DNA of 30,250 nucleotides from JBOHWJ01 sp050736615 (GTDB lineage Bacteria > Desulfobacterota > Binatia > Binatales > Binataceae). Under the pieces are notes generated by a model, which was given only the letters and a program-made list of their open reading frames with translations, did no database searches and had not been told where the DNA came from. The position numbers and the translations under genes were made by a program. Of the stretch, positions 22,040 to 30,250 are shown piece by piece. Within the stretch, counting starts at the first letter, position 1, and each line of letters begins with the position of its first letter. The stretch covers positions 1-30,250 of the forward strand of contig JBOHWL010000041.1 in the NCBI GenBank assembly GCA_050736615.1. Direction: 5' to 3'.

Positions 22040-24568
22040 TTGAAGCTTTGGAAAACGGTTTCGGCATTTAGCCTCATCTCAACGGCCATTGCAATTGTGC
22101 TGATCTGTCAAGCTTGCTCTTCCTCTTCCGGCGCCACGTCCCAAGTCTCGCGCAATCCTCCCGATATCGTATTCATCGTGATGGACGACGTTGGCGTTGA
22201 CCAGCTCGCCTCATTCGGCTGGGGTGGGACGAACCCACCCAGCACTCCCAATATCGACACGATCGCGAAAGCCGGCGTGAAGTTCACCAACGTATGGGTG
22301 ATGCCGGAATGTTCTCCCAGCCGCGCCGCCTTCTTCACCGGGCGCTATCCACTGCGCACCGGCGTGGTCAGCGCAATCATCGACAACATGCTGCCGGCTT
22401 CACAGACTTCGCCTTATGAAGTAACGCTGCCGCGCATCCTCGCGACGGTGGGATATACCAGCGCGATGGTAGGCAAGTTCCATCTCGGGGACAACAATCC
22501 CGCGGGCGATTGCGCTCCGCAGACACTAGGCTTCGATTATTTTAACGGCAATCTTGGCCCGAGCCCCGGCGCGATCGACACCCAAGGTGGAAATATCGAC
22601 AATCCTCCCGGCACGCTCGTGTGCGGTTTCGATCAAAGCGGCAATTCCGGCGCCTGCTATCAGCCAGACGGGACCTGCGGTATCGCGATCAACGGGCAGA
22701 GTTGTCTTGCCTCCGGCGGATTATTCCTGGTCGGGACGCCGTGCGACACGGCCACTCCGGCATTTCTCGATTTCAACCGCACCAACGCCTATTACGTCTG
22801 GAAGGAGACGATTGAATCGGGGGTACTGCCGCCGCCAACGGGTCTAAATCAGTGTGCGAATCAACCTGAAATCTCGCGCACCTACATGACGGAGAGTCAG
22901 ACCCAAAGCGCAATTGATTGGTGGCGCAGGCAGAGCCGGCCGCGGATGCTCTCGGTAACCTACAATTCGATCCACACCCCGTATCAGCAGCCCCCGACGA
23001 GTGCGGGTGCCGCTGTCTCTAAGCTGGTCTGCCAGGGCACTTCCACCGCCCAGATAGCCAGTCAACGGCGGATCGCGAAGGTAATGCTCGAAGAGATGGA
23101 TCAGCAGATCGGACAACTGCTGGAGGGACTCGGTCTGGCGACTCTGGATGCCGCTGGCGTCATCGAAACCACGACCGATCGCACCGGCGCGCATATTCCC
23201 GAGTTGGAGCGGGCCAACGCGATGGTCGTAATTATCGGCGACAACGGCACTTACGGCATCATCGCGAATCCGCCGTTTGATCCCGCCAATGCGAAAGGCA
23301 CGGTGTATCAGACCGGCGTCTGGGTGCCCGCCATCGCCGCCGGGTCGCTGGTGCGCGGACGCACCGGCCGCAGTGTCAGCGCAATGATCAACGCGGTGGA
23401 TTTTTTTCAGCTCTTCGCCGAGATGGCCGGCGTCAATGTGAAGACGGCAGTGCCTCCGGCGCACATCCTCGACAGTCAACCGATGCTGGCGTACCTGACC
23501 AATCCCAGGCAGCGATCAATCCGGCAGTTCAATTTTACCCAGCTAGGGTCCGGCACATTTGAAACGCCGACCAATAATGAAACGCGTAGCTGGCCCTGCG
23601 TTGTTGGCGGAAGCGTGATCACCGATGCGCGGGGGAGGCAAGTCGTATCAGGCGGCGTATGCTCAGACACGCTTTTCAATAGCCAGAGTTTCTGCGAACA
23701 AGAGAACAATGGAGTCTGGTTCGGCCCTCAGGGTCGGAACGATCCGCCACTGCGATTGCCCAACCCCACTAGCGCCGACGGCTCCTGGAATTCATGCTGC
23801 GATGTGGTCGCGGGTGTGAATCCAGACGAACCCGATGTTCAGCCGGTTGGTTTTCTTCCCCTTCAGCAGTGGGCCGTGCGCGACCCGACTTACAAGTTGG
23901 TCGAGCGGCAACTCGCCGATTGTTCGAAGCCTCTTTGTCCGGGGCCGCAATGCGCAACGGTCTTTCCGCCGTTTCAAACCAAGACGAATATCGGTTTCTA
24001 TAATTTGACCCCAACCGCCGCCAATCCAGCGGGACTTGATTGTCCCGATGGCGCCACCGCTTGCGCACCGAACGATCTCGCCTGTCCGCCCGGTTCCGCC
24101 AACCCGGAAAGTTGCGTGCCCGATAATCTCAAACCGATCTACGAATTGTTAGAAAACAAACTCGACGCGGTTCTCAATTCCGAGCACGCCTGTCCTGGTG
24201 ACGGCAATCTGGATAAACGCGTCAATGAGCTCGACGCGCGGGGCGTGAACGATTTCTTTGGCAATAATCCGAGCTTTTTCGATTTCAACCACGACGCCAA
24301 AACCAATTCGGCCGATCTTGCGACAGTTGAGCAAAATGTCGGCAAAGACTGCATCGGTCTGTGCGCGCGCGCCGATTTGAATCGCGACGGTGTGGTCAAC
24401 CGCGAAGATGCGCGTATCCTCGACCGTGCGGTCGGCCAACCGTGCGACCTTTGCGGCGCGGACCTCAACGGCGACAACGTCGTGAATGGCGCGGATCAGG
24501 CGCTTATGCGCAACGCGATCAAATCGTGCGCCGCGTCAAACCCGCCTCAAGCCGGTCGCGGCCCGTGA
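22040..24568 (+). CDS. Sulfatase-family lipoprotein with Cys-rich inserts and C-terminal dockerin/EF-hand-like repeats
   Basis: 842 aa from TTG 22040. An N-terminal KLWKTVSAFSLISTAIAIVLICQAC forms a signal peptide with an imperfect lipobox (Cys26), so the protein is probably anchored at the outer surface or in the periplasm. The sulfatase domain shows the metal-binding DIVFIVMDDVG (Asp49-Asp50), the formylglycine motif CSPSR with Cys91 followed by FFTGRYPLRTG, a VGKFHLGD segment (family: GKWHLG) and a late IIGDNGTYG metal loop. Two Cys-rich inserts lie at about 203-235 and 538-565. Residues 718-823 carry four calcium-loop repeats. The family hydrolyses sulfate esters, or phosphonate in some members; the substrate is unknown. 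Activity requires conversion of Cys91 to formylglycine, yet the adjacent FGE gene is broken. It converges with nuoN, with 8 bp between. Confidence 0.9.
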   Translation: MKLWKTVSAFSLISTAIAIVLICQACSSSSGATSQVSRNPPDIVFIVMDDVGVDQLASFGWGGTNPPSTPNIDTIAKAGVKFTNVWVMPECSPSRAAFFTGRYPLRTGVVSAIIDNMLPASQTSPYEVTLPRILATVGYTSAMVGKFHLGDNNPAGDCAPQTLGFDYFNGNLGPSPGAIDTQGGNIDNPPGTLVCGFDQSGNSGACYQPDGTCGIAINGQSCLASGGLFLVGTPCDTATPAFLDFNRTNAYYVWKETIESGVLPPPTGLNQCANQPEISRTYMTESQTQSAIDWWRRQSRPRMLSVTYNSIHTPYQQPPTSAGAAVSKLVCQGTSTAQIASQRRIAKVMLEEMDQQIGQLLEGLGLATLDAAGVIETTTDRTGAHIPELERANAMVVIIGDNGTYGIIANPPFDPANAKGTVYQTGVWVPAIAAGSLVRGRTGRSVSAMINAVDFFQLFAEMAGVNVKTAVPPAHILDSQPMLAYLTNPRQRSIRQFNFTQLGSGTFETPTNNETRSWPCVVGGSVITDARGRQVVSGGVCSDTLFNSQSFCEQENNGVWFGPQGRNDPPLRLPNPTSADGSWNSCCDVVAGVNPDEPDVQPVGFLPLQQWAVRDPTYKLVERQLADCSKPLCPGPQCATVFPPFQTKTNIGFYNLTPTAANPAGLDCPDGATACAPNDLACPPGSANPESCVPDNLKPIYELLENKLDAVLNSEHACPGDGNLDKRVNELDARGVNDFFGNNPSFFDFNHDAKTNSADLATVEQNVGKDCIGLCARADLNRDGVVNREDARILDRAVGQPCDLCGADLNGDNVVNGADQALMRNAIKSCAASNPPQAGRGP
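24191..24508 (+). repeat. Four dockerin/EF-hand-like calcium-binding loops at the sulfatase C-terminus
   Basis: Successive loops read GDGNLDKRVNELDA, DFNHDAKTNSADLATV, DLNRDGVVNREDARIL and DLNGDNVVNGADQALM. They follow the D-x-N-x-D-G-x-V-N-x-x-D pattern of type I dockerins and bacterial EF-hands, where the Asp/Asn positions bind calcium. CPGDG, DCIGLC and PCDLCG cysteines lie between them and may form disulfides. Two loops make one dockerin, so this is equivalent to two dockerin modules. Confidence 0.8.
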
Positions 24569-24576
24569 GGTTCGGC

Positions 24577-26076
24577 CTAATGCAGCAGCGCGGTCGTATG
24601 GAGCATTGGACGTGCGAATGCCGACGCAAACGCGTTAACCGCCGAACCAATATATGGTTGCGGGAAAATGCCGATTACAACGGTGCCGATAGCCGCGACG
24701 GCGATACTGATCAGCAAGGCCGGCCGCACTCCCATATTTAGAATTTGCACGCCGCCCTCCTGCATGTACATCGCGACAATCACCCCAATGTAATAGTAGG
24801 CCGACACCACGCTATTAACCGCGGCGATAATCACCAACGCGACCAGACCGGCGTTCAAGGCCGCGGAAAACACATAAAATTTGCCAAAGAAACCGGCCAG
24901 CGGCGGCACGCCAGTCAATGAAAGCATGAACAACGTCATCGCGCCCGCCAGCCAGGGATGGTCCCGTGCGAGCCCGCGAAAATCGCTGATGCGGTCGTGC
25001 TCTTCGCCATGCCGTTCGAGCGCCGCGATTACGCCAAATGCCCCCAGGTTGGTGAAGGCGTAAGCGAGCAGATAATAGAGAATCGCGCCGCCGGCCTCGA
25101 CCCTCGCCGCCGCCGCCATCCCGACGATGATGTAACCCGCGTGGGCGATGGCCGAATAGGCGAGCATGCGCTTGATATTGTCCTGGACGATCGCGACGAT
25201 GTTGCCCAGCGTCATCGTGATCGCGGCCAGCACCCACAAGACCATGGTCCAATGCGCGCTCACCGGACCCAGGTAAACTAGGAAAATCCGCAGAAACCCG
25301 GCAAACGCCGCGACTTTCACCCCCACCGCCATAAAGCCGGTGATCGGAGTTGGAGCCCCTTCATAAGCGTCGGGTGTCCACATATGGAAGGGCACCGCCG
25401 CGACCTTGAAGCCAAAGCCGATCAGCAGCATGCCCATGCCCAAAAGCAACAAGGGGTTCGAGACCATTGCGCCGGTCAACGCCGCGCTGATCGGTGCGAG
25501 CTTGATCGTGCCGGTGGCGCCATATATCAGCGCGATGCCATAGAGCAGGAAGCCGGTTGAGAAGGCGCCCAGCAGGAAGTACTTGAGCGCCGCTTCGCTC
25601 GAACGGGCATCGCGGCGCAAAAAGCCGGCCAGGACATAAACCGCAATCGACATGGTCTCGAGGCCGAGGAAAATAATTATGAGGTCGCCGCCCGCCGCCA
25701 GCAGCATCATGCCCAGCGTGGCGAACAGGATTAAAGAATAATATTCGGCGCCGCTCAAACGAGTATCGGCGGCATATTCGAGCGAACTCGCAATAGTCAG
25801 CGCCGCCGCAATCAAAACTATGATTTCGAAATAGGCGGAATAATTATCGAGCGCGATCGCGCCGCTGAAAGTGGCGCTGTGATGGCCCAGGGTGAACAGC
25901 GTCAGGATGAAAGCCGCCGCGACGGTTGCCAGCGCCAGGATACCGATACCGGCGCTGTCATCATCGTCAACATGGACGCCCACCAGCAGCACCACCATGG
26001 CGCCGATCGCAACCGCGATCAGCGGCAGCACCGCGAGCCAGGAAAAATTTATCGCACTCAGATTCAGGTGGCTCAT
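24577..26076 (-). CDS. nuoN: NADH-quinone oxidoreductase subunit N
   Basis: 499 aa from ATG 26074-26076, overlapping the nuoM stop by 4 nt (ATGA). One of three antiporter-like proton-pumping subunits of respiratory complex I in the cytoplasmic membrane. About 14 membrane helices. Conserved charged residues: Glu near 140 in IIIFLGLETMSIAVYVLAG, the Lys of GFGFKVAAVPFHMWTPDAYEGAPTPITGF and the Lys in MAVGVKVAAFAGFLRIF. Length is close to the E. coli subunit (485 aa). Last gene of the operon; its stop lies 8 bp from the convergent sulfatase gene, leaving no room for a separate terminator. Confidence 0.97.
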   Translation of the reverse strand: MSHLNLSAINFSWLAVLPLIAVAIGAMVVLLVGVHVDDDDSAGIGILALATVAAAFILTLFTLGHHSATFSGAIALDNYSAYFEIIVLIAAALTIASSLEYAADTRLSGAEYYSLILFATLGMMLLAAGGDLIIIFLGLETMSIAVYVLAGFLRRDARSSEAALKYFLLGAFSTGFLLYGIALIYGATGTIKLAPISAALTGAMVSNPLLLLGMGMLLIGFGFKVAAVPFHMWTPDAYEGAPTPITGFMAVGVKVAAFAGFLRIFLVYLGPVSAHWTMVLWVLAAITMTLGNIVAIVQDNIKRMLAYSAIAHAGYIIVGMAAAARVEAGGAILYYLLAYAFTNLGAFGVIAALERHGEEHDRISDFRGLARDHPWLAGAMTLFMLSLTGVPPLAGFFGKFYVFSAALNAGLVALVIIAAVNSVVSAYYYIGVIVAMYMQEGGVQILNMGVRPALLISIAVAAIGTVVIGIFPQPYIGSAVNAFASAFARPMLHTTALLH

Positions 26077-27620
26077 TTGAAGGAGTTCGCGGGCGGCAGC
26101 AGCGCCAGAAGCTTGTGGCGCGAATTATCAACTTGAGTTTGTGCGGTATGCACGCGAGTGAGCATCAACTGCACGGACGGTTCAATGCGGTTCAACAGGA
26201 ATTTGGGATACAGCCCCATAAACAGCATCAGGCCGACGATCGGCACCATCACCGCAATTTCGCGCGGCGTCAGGTCGCGGATGGTGCGATTCACCGCCTT
26301 GGTGATCGGACCCCACATCACCCGCTCATACGCCCACAGCATATAGAGCGCGCCCAAAATGATACCGATCACGCCGAAAATCGCGTAAATCTCCTGGTGC
26401 AGGAAGGCCCCGAGCAAGATCAGGAATTCCCCCACGAAGCCGTTAAGTCCCGGCAAGCCGATCGAGGCCAGCATCACCACCATGAAAACCCCACCGTACA
26501 TCGGAATGCTGCGCCACAGCCCGCCGAACTCGGAGATCTCGTGCGTATGGCGCCGCAGGTAGATCATGCCGATCAGCAGGAACAGCGCACCGGTCGAAAT
26601 GCCATGGTTGAGCATCTGATAGACCGCGCCGGTCCCGCCCTCAATATCGAACGCGAAAATGCCGAGGATCACGAAACCCAAATGACTAACCGAAGAATAA
26701 GCGACCAGCCGCTTGAAATCCGGCTGCACCATTGCGACCAGCGCGCCGTAAATTATCCCGACCAGTGCCAGCGATAAAAAAATCGGCGCGGCTTCAATCG
26801 CGACTACCGGAAACAGCGGAATCGCGAAACGAAGAAATCCATAAGCTCCCGCTTTGAGCAGCACTCCGGCCAGGAGCACCGAACCGGCCGTCGGCGCTTC
26901 GGTATGGGCGTCGGGCAGCCAGGTATGGACCGGCCAGATCGGCACCTTCACGCCGAAGGCTAGTGCAAAACCGGCAAACAACCACCGCTGTTGAGCCAGC
27001 GAGAGATGGATGGTGATGAGCTTCGGCAAATCGAACGTGATATAGCCGAGTTGCGCGCGCGCCGCGCCCACTAGGTACAGAATCGCCACCAGCATCAGCA
27101 GCGAGCCGAACATCGTAAACAGAATGAACTTGAAGGTCGCGTAGAGCTTGCGGCCGTGCCCCCAAATCCCGATGAGGAAATACATCGGGACCAGCATCAC
27201 CTCCCAGAAGACGTAAAAGAGGAAAAGATCGATCGACAAAAAGATGCCCAGCAGGCCGGTCTCGAGCATCAGCATGAAAAAGCAGAATTCGCGCGGCCGC
27301 GACTCAATATCGCCACCGCCCGAATAGAGCAGCGACAGGGAAATCAGCAGTGTGGTCAGAATCACCAGGAACAGGCTGATCCCATCCATGCCGAGGTGAT
27401 AGGAAATCCCGAATTCTGGAATCCACTGATACTGCTCGACGAATTGGTAGCCGGCTTGATGGGGGTCGAACAGCGCCAGCAGATAAAGACTCACCGCCAA
27501 CGGCACCAGCGAAAAAATAAAGGCGGAGGTCCAGATCGCCTGCTCGTCGCTTTGCAGCAGCACCAAAAAGGCGCCCAGCAACGGCACGAACGTCACGATG
27601 GTCAGCGCGTAGCCGCCCAT
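26073..27620 (-). CDS. nuoM: NADH-quinone oxidoreductase subunit M
   Basis: 515 aa from ATG 27618-27620; the ATG shares one base with the nuoL stop (TGATG), a coupled start. Antiporter-like proton channel of complex I, about 14 membrane helices. Conserved features: Glu140 in LFYVFWEVMLVPMYFLIGIWG, the helix-7 region VKVPIWPVHTWLPDAHTEAPTAGSVLLAGVLLKAGAYG with its essential Lys residues, and MVQPDFKRLVAYSSVSHLGF. Length agrees with the family (about 510 aa). Confidence 0.97.
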   Translation of the reverse strand: MGGYALTIVTFVPLLGAFLVLLQSDEQAIWTSAFIFSLVPLAVSLYLLALFDPHQAGYQFVEQYQWIPEFGISYHLGMDGISLFLVILTTLLISLSLLYSGGGDIESRPREFCFFMLMLETGLLGIFLSIDLFLFYVFWEVMLVPMYFLIGIWGHGRKLYATFKFILFTMFGSLLMLVAILYLVGAARAQLGYITFDLPKLITIHLSLAQQRWLFAGFALAFGVKVPIWPVHTWLPDAHTEAPTAGSVLLAGVLLKAGAYGFLRFAIPLFPVVAIEAAPIFLSLALVGIIYGALVAMVQPDFKRLVAYSSVSHLGFVILGIFAFDIEGGTGAVYQMLNHGISTGALFLLIGMIYLRRHTHEISEFGGLWRSIPMYGGVFMVVMLASIGLPGLNGFVGEFLILLGAFLHQEIYAIFGVIGIILGALYMLWAYERVMWGPITKAVNRTIRDLTPREIAVMVPIVGLMLFMGLYPKFLLNRIEPSVQLMLTRVHTAQTQVDNSRHKLLALLPPANSFK

Positions 27621-29563
27621 CAGCGCATCACCAGGTACAGGTAATACGCCGCAATCGCGATCGCGCCGAGCAGATAGACGAAAGCGTAATGCTGCACGTT
27701 GCCACTTTCCGTGCGCCGCAACCCCTCACTGCCGTCCTCAAAGCCGAGCCCCGTACCATCGGCGATGCCGTCGATGACCCCGCGATCAACGCCGCGAAAG
27801 AACACATAGGTCGAGAAGAAAAATAACGGCTTCGTGACGATCACATCGTAGAGTTCGTCGATGTAGTATTTGCGCATCAGCACGACGTACGCACCGCGCA
27901 CGTTCTCGACCAGGCGCGGCGCCAACTCCGGCGACCAAATATAGAAAATCCACGCGAGCACGATGCCGGTCAGCGAGACCAGTCCCGCAATTAGGGTCAG
28001 TTGCCAGGAGGGCAAAGTGACCGGCGCCGAAATCGTGACTGAAGCAGTCGTCGGCAGCTTGCCGACAACCGGCGCCAGAAACTGGCTAAACTTGTCACCC
28101 CACAGAAAACCCTCCGGCAATCCAATCCAGCCGCCGACCAACGCGGCGAAGGCCAACACAATCAGCGGCACGGTCATAACCGGTGACGATTCGTGCACAT
28201 GATGCTCGTTTTCGGGCGTCAGGCGCGAACGTCCATGAAAGGTCATGAAGATCAGCCGGAACATGTAAAAACCGGTCAGACCGGCGGTCAGCACGCCGAG
28301 CGCCCACAACCACAGATGGCCGGTCACGAACGCGCCCTGCAGAACCAGGTCCTTCGAAAAAAAACCGGAAAAAGGCGGAATCGCCGAGATCGCCAGCGCC
28401 GCCACCAGCATCGTCGCGTAGGTTATCGGCATCCGATTCCACAAACCACCCATCCGGTTCATGTCCTGTTCGCCACGCAGCATATGGATGATTGAGCCGG
28501 CGCACAGGAACAGCAGGCCCTTGAAAAACGCATGCGTCATCAGGTGGAAGATGCCGGCGGCAAACGAGCCCACCCCGACCCCGAGCATCATGTAGCCGAT
28601 CTGGCTGATGGTCGAATAGGCCAGCACGCGCTTGATATCCGGCTGCACAATGGCGATGGTGGCGGCGAAGAACGCAGTCAAACCGCCGATGATCGCCACG
28701 ACGTCCATCGCTTGCGGGGTCAGGATGTAGAGGAAGTTGAGCCGCGCGATCATGTAAACGCCCGCCGTCACCATGGTGGCCGCATGGATTAGGGCACTGA
28801 CCGGCGTCGGACCCACCATCGCGTCGGGCAACCACACGTACAGTGGAATTTGCGCGGACTTACCCGTGGCGCCCAGGAACAACAGAAGCGCTGCGGCGAT
28901 TGAAACCGGCGCCAGCATCGAGGCGTGCGCCTTCATTCCAGTAAACGTCAGCGTCCACACGCCATGCGAGGCGAGCGCCCAGACAATGGTCAGGATGCCC
29001 AGAATGAAACCCGCATCCCCCACCCGGTTGGCAATGAAAGCCTTGCGTCCGTTATAGGCGAATTCCGGATTATCGTACCAAAACGCGATCAACAGATAGG
29101 AACAGAGGCCGACGCCCTCCCAGCCGATGAACATCAGCAGGAGGTTGTTGGCGAGCACCAGCACCAGCATCGACAACTCGAACAGATTCATATACGCGAA
29201 ATACCGCGCATAATCCTCGTCGTGTTCCATGTAGCCAATCGAATACAAATGGATGAAGGCGCCGACGCCGCTGACCACCAGCACCATCACGGCCGTGAGC
29301 GCGTCGAACCGCAGCGCGATCGCGACGTGGAACGGCCCCGCCACGATCCACGGCCACAACATCAGCGTGAGGGCGCTGCCCGGCGGCATCGTGAGCAGAG
29401 TGCCGAACGCCCACCAACCAAAGGCAAACGCGATAAAGATGACGCCGGTGCCAACCGCGCACGCCGCCGTGCGCCCCGCACGTCGGCCCAAAAAAATATT
29501 GAAGGCCACGCCGATCAGCGGGAACAGGAGGATCAGGCCAAGGGCGGGGAATACGGAGGTCAT
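27620..29563 (-). CDS. nuoL: NADH-quinone oxidoreductase subunit L
   Basis: 647 aa from ATG 29561-29563, 3 bp after the nuoK stop. The distal antiporter-like subunit of complex I, about 16 membrane helices, ending in the long lateral helix that runs along the membrane arm. Seen here: Glu149 in LMFIGWEGVGLCSYLLIAFWYDNPEFA, then GATGKSAQIPLYVWLPDAMVGPTPVSALIHAATMVTAGVYMIAR with its Lys, and VQPDIKRVLAYSTISQIGYM. The C-terminal part (about 480-647) includes amphipathic and hydrophobic segments and is slightly longer than in E. coli (613 aa). Confidence 0.97.
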   Translation of the reverse strand: MTSVFPALGLILLFPLIGVAFNIFLGRRAGRTAACAVGTGVIFIAFAFGWWAFGTLLTMPPGSALTLMLWPWIVAGPFHVAIALRFDALTAVMVLVVSGVGAFIHLYSIGYMEHDEDYARYFAYMNLFELSMLVLVLANNLLLMFIGWEGVGLCSYLLIAFWYDNPEFAYNGRKAFIANRVGDAGFILGILTIVWALASHGVWTLTFTGMKAHASMLAPVSIAAALLLFLGATGKSAQIPLYVWLPDAMVGPTPVSALIHAATMVTAGVYMIARLNFLYILTPQAMDVVAIIGGLTAFFAATIAIVQPDIKRVLAYSTISQIGYMMLGVGVGSFAAGIFHLMTHAFFKGLLFLCAGSIIHMLRGEQDMNRMGGLWNRMPITYATMLVAALAISAIPPFSGFFSKDLVLQGAFVTGHLWLWALGVLTAGLTGFYMFRLIFMTFHGRSRLTPENEHHVHESSPVMTVPLIVLAFAALVGGWIGLPEGFLWGDKFSQFLAPVVGKLPTTASVTISAPVTLPSWQLTLIAGLVSLTGIVLAWIFYIWSPELAPRLVENVRGAYVVLMRKYYIDELYDVIVTKPLFFFSTYVFFRGVDRGVIDGIADGTGLGFEDGSEGLRRTESGNVQHYAFVYLLGAIAIAAYYLYLVMR

Positions 29564-29566
29564 CGG

Positions 29567-29884
29567 TTACCAGCGCAGAAGCTTGAGCTCGTCAGCGTTG
29601 ACGGTGCCACGATGGCGAAACAGCGAAACCACGATGGCAAGGCCAACCGCCGCTTCCGCCGCCGCCACCGTCATCACGAAAAACACGATCACCTGCCCGT
29701 CCATGGTCCCAAGTTCGCGTGCCATGGCGATAAAGGTGAGATTGACCGCATTCAACATCAACTCGATTGAGAGCAACATGATGATCACGTTGCGCCGAAT
29801 CATCACACCCGCCACCCCAATCGCAAACAGAATCGCGCCCAGCACCAAAAACCAGCTTATCGGCGTCGCCGTAATCGGAGTCAT
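29567..29884 (-). CDS. nuoK: NADH-quinone oxidoreductase subunit K
   Basis: 105 aa from ATG 29882-29884, chosen because AGG lies 7 nt upstream; a GTG at 29890 overlapping the nuoJ stop would add two residues. Three membrane helices. The two conserved membrane Glu residues of the proton path are present: Glu41 in MLLSIELMLNAVNLTF and Glu77 in TVAAAEAAVGLAIVVSLFRHRG. Length matches the family (about 100 aa). Translation is coupled to nuoJ and nuoL. Confidence 0.96.
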   Translation of the reverse strand: MTPITATPISWFLVLGAILFAIGVAGVMIRRNVIIMLLSIELMLNAVNLTFIAMARELGTMDGQVIVFFVMTVAAAEAAVGLAIVVSLFRHRGTVNADELKLLRW

Positions 29885-29886
29885 CG

Positions 29887-30250
29887 TCACACCTGCTCGG
29901 GTTCGGTCGCCGCTTTGCGCGCCACGCTTCCTGGATTGGTCGGCAGTTCGTTCATGAGATTGCTGGTAGCGGTTTCGCTTAGGTCGCCGCTCATCCGCCG
30001 GGCAAGCGCAATCGCTCCCACCACGCCGGCCAGCAGCAGGATCGAGGTAACCTCAAAGGCGATCAGGTACTCCGAATAGAGCAGCCGCCCGAGGCTCCCG
30101 ATGGAGCCGTAACTGGCCGGCATCGTGCGTGGTATCGCGCCTTCGGGAGTGTTGAAGAAAATCAGGAACAGCTCGGCGATCAGGGCTGCGGCTGCGATCG
30201 AACCGAAAAATTTGAGTCCCAGATGGCCGCTGCCGACCCCGGGCTCGTTC
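29887..30250 (-). CDS. nuoJ: NADH-quinone oxidoreductase subunit J, N-terminus beyond the window
   Basis: The frame is open beyond an internal Met (codon 30121-30123) to the window end, giving the last ~121 residues. A hydrophobic segment, KFFGSIAAAALIAELFLIFF, precedes the loop TPEGAIPRTMPASYGSIGSLGRLLYSEYLIAFEVTSILLL, which is characteristic of NuoJ (LGRLLYSEYLIAFEVTSILLLAG is close to invariant). It ends in a soluble polar tail of about 30 residues. Its stop is overlapped by the possible nuoK GTG start. Family length is about 170-185 aa, so about 60 residues lie outside the window. The J-K-L-M-N order is the classical one. Confidence 0.95.
   Translation of the reverse strand, partial: NEPGVGSGHLGLKFFGSIAAAALIAELFLIFFNTPEGAIPRTMPASYGSIGSLGRLLYSEYLIAFEVTSILLLAGVVGAIALARRMSGDLSETATSNLMNELPTNPGSVARKAATEPEQV

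Noticed and set aside
25926..26777. Plus-strand open frames opposite nuoM/nuoN and nuoL (also 28925-29770)
   Set aside because: Gln/His/Arg-rich low-information sequence produced by the reverse complement of hydrophobic membrane codons.

Overview
The window is GC-rich, densely packed chromosomal DNA from a respiring Gram-negative-type bacterium. Support for this: genes in tight cassettes with stop/start overlaps, a proton-pumping NADH dehydrogenase (nuo) operon, peptidoglycan amino-sugar recycling enzymes, lipoprotein and Sec signal peptides, frequent GTG/TTG starts. The very large NAD-glutamate dehydrogenase, intradiol dioxygenase pair, MEMO-type protein and split chromate transporter suggest an uncultivated soil or freshwater lineage near the former Deltaproteobacteria (Binatota-like). 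That taxonomic guess is low confidence and rests on gene content alone.

Layout. (1) 1-6242, minus strand: one apparent operon read right to left: 83-aa unknown protein, nagA, double-hotdog MaoC protein, a solute-binding-fold protein without signal peptide, anmK, a tiny GatC/AtzG-like subunit, and an amidase cut by the window edge. NagA and AnmK point to cell-wall sugar salvage. (2) 6357-7373, plus: a polytopic membrane protein. (3) 7370-12109, minus: NAD-specific glutamate dehydrogenase of the ~1600-aa class, diverging from (4) an RlmD/TrmA-type rRNA m5U methyltransferase on plus; the shared 240-bp region has a TATAAT box on each strand. (5) 13649-15097: small unknown protein, secreted unknown protein, and a convergent Rieske ferredoxin. 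(6) 15168-15324: a 157-bp MITE-like element with ~18-bp terminal inverted repeats. (7) 15434-16708: MEMO1/AmmeMemoRadiSam-B protein with a PqqD-like N-terminal extension. (8) 16731-19592, minus: alpha/beta hydrolase with a Cys nucleophile, two single-domain chromate transporter halves, and a VTC/CYTH-like protein. (9) 20072-21349, plus: protocatechuate 3,4-dioxygenase-type beta and alpha subunits. (10) 21498-21869: a decayed, internally deleted formylglycine-generating enzyme (FGE) gene, followed by (11) a lipoprotein arylsulfatase-family protein (22040-24568) with two Cys-rich inserts and a C-terminal run of dockerin/EF-hand-like calcium loops. (12) 24577-30250, minus: nuoJKLMN, with nuoJ cut by the window end.

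The most interesting local observation is the FGE fossil. The sulfatase next door keeps the C-x-P-x-R motif that FGE must convert to formylglycine, yet its neighbour retains only the two ends of the FGE fold in different reading frames. Other points worth a second look are the MEMO-PqqD-like fusion, the Cys-nucleophile hydrolase with no canonical His, the solute-binding protein without a signal peptide, and the MITE. I do not see a CRISPR array, prophage, rRNA or tRNA gene.
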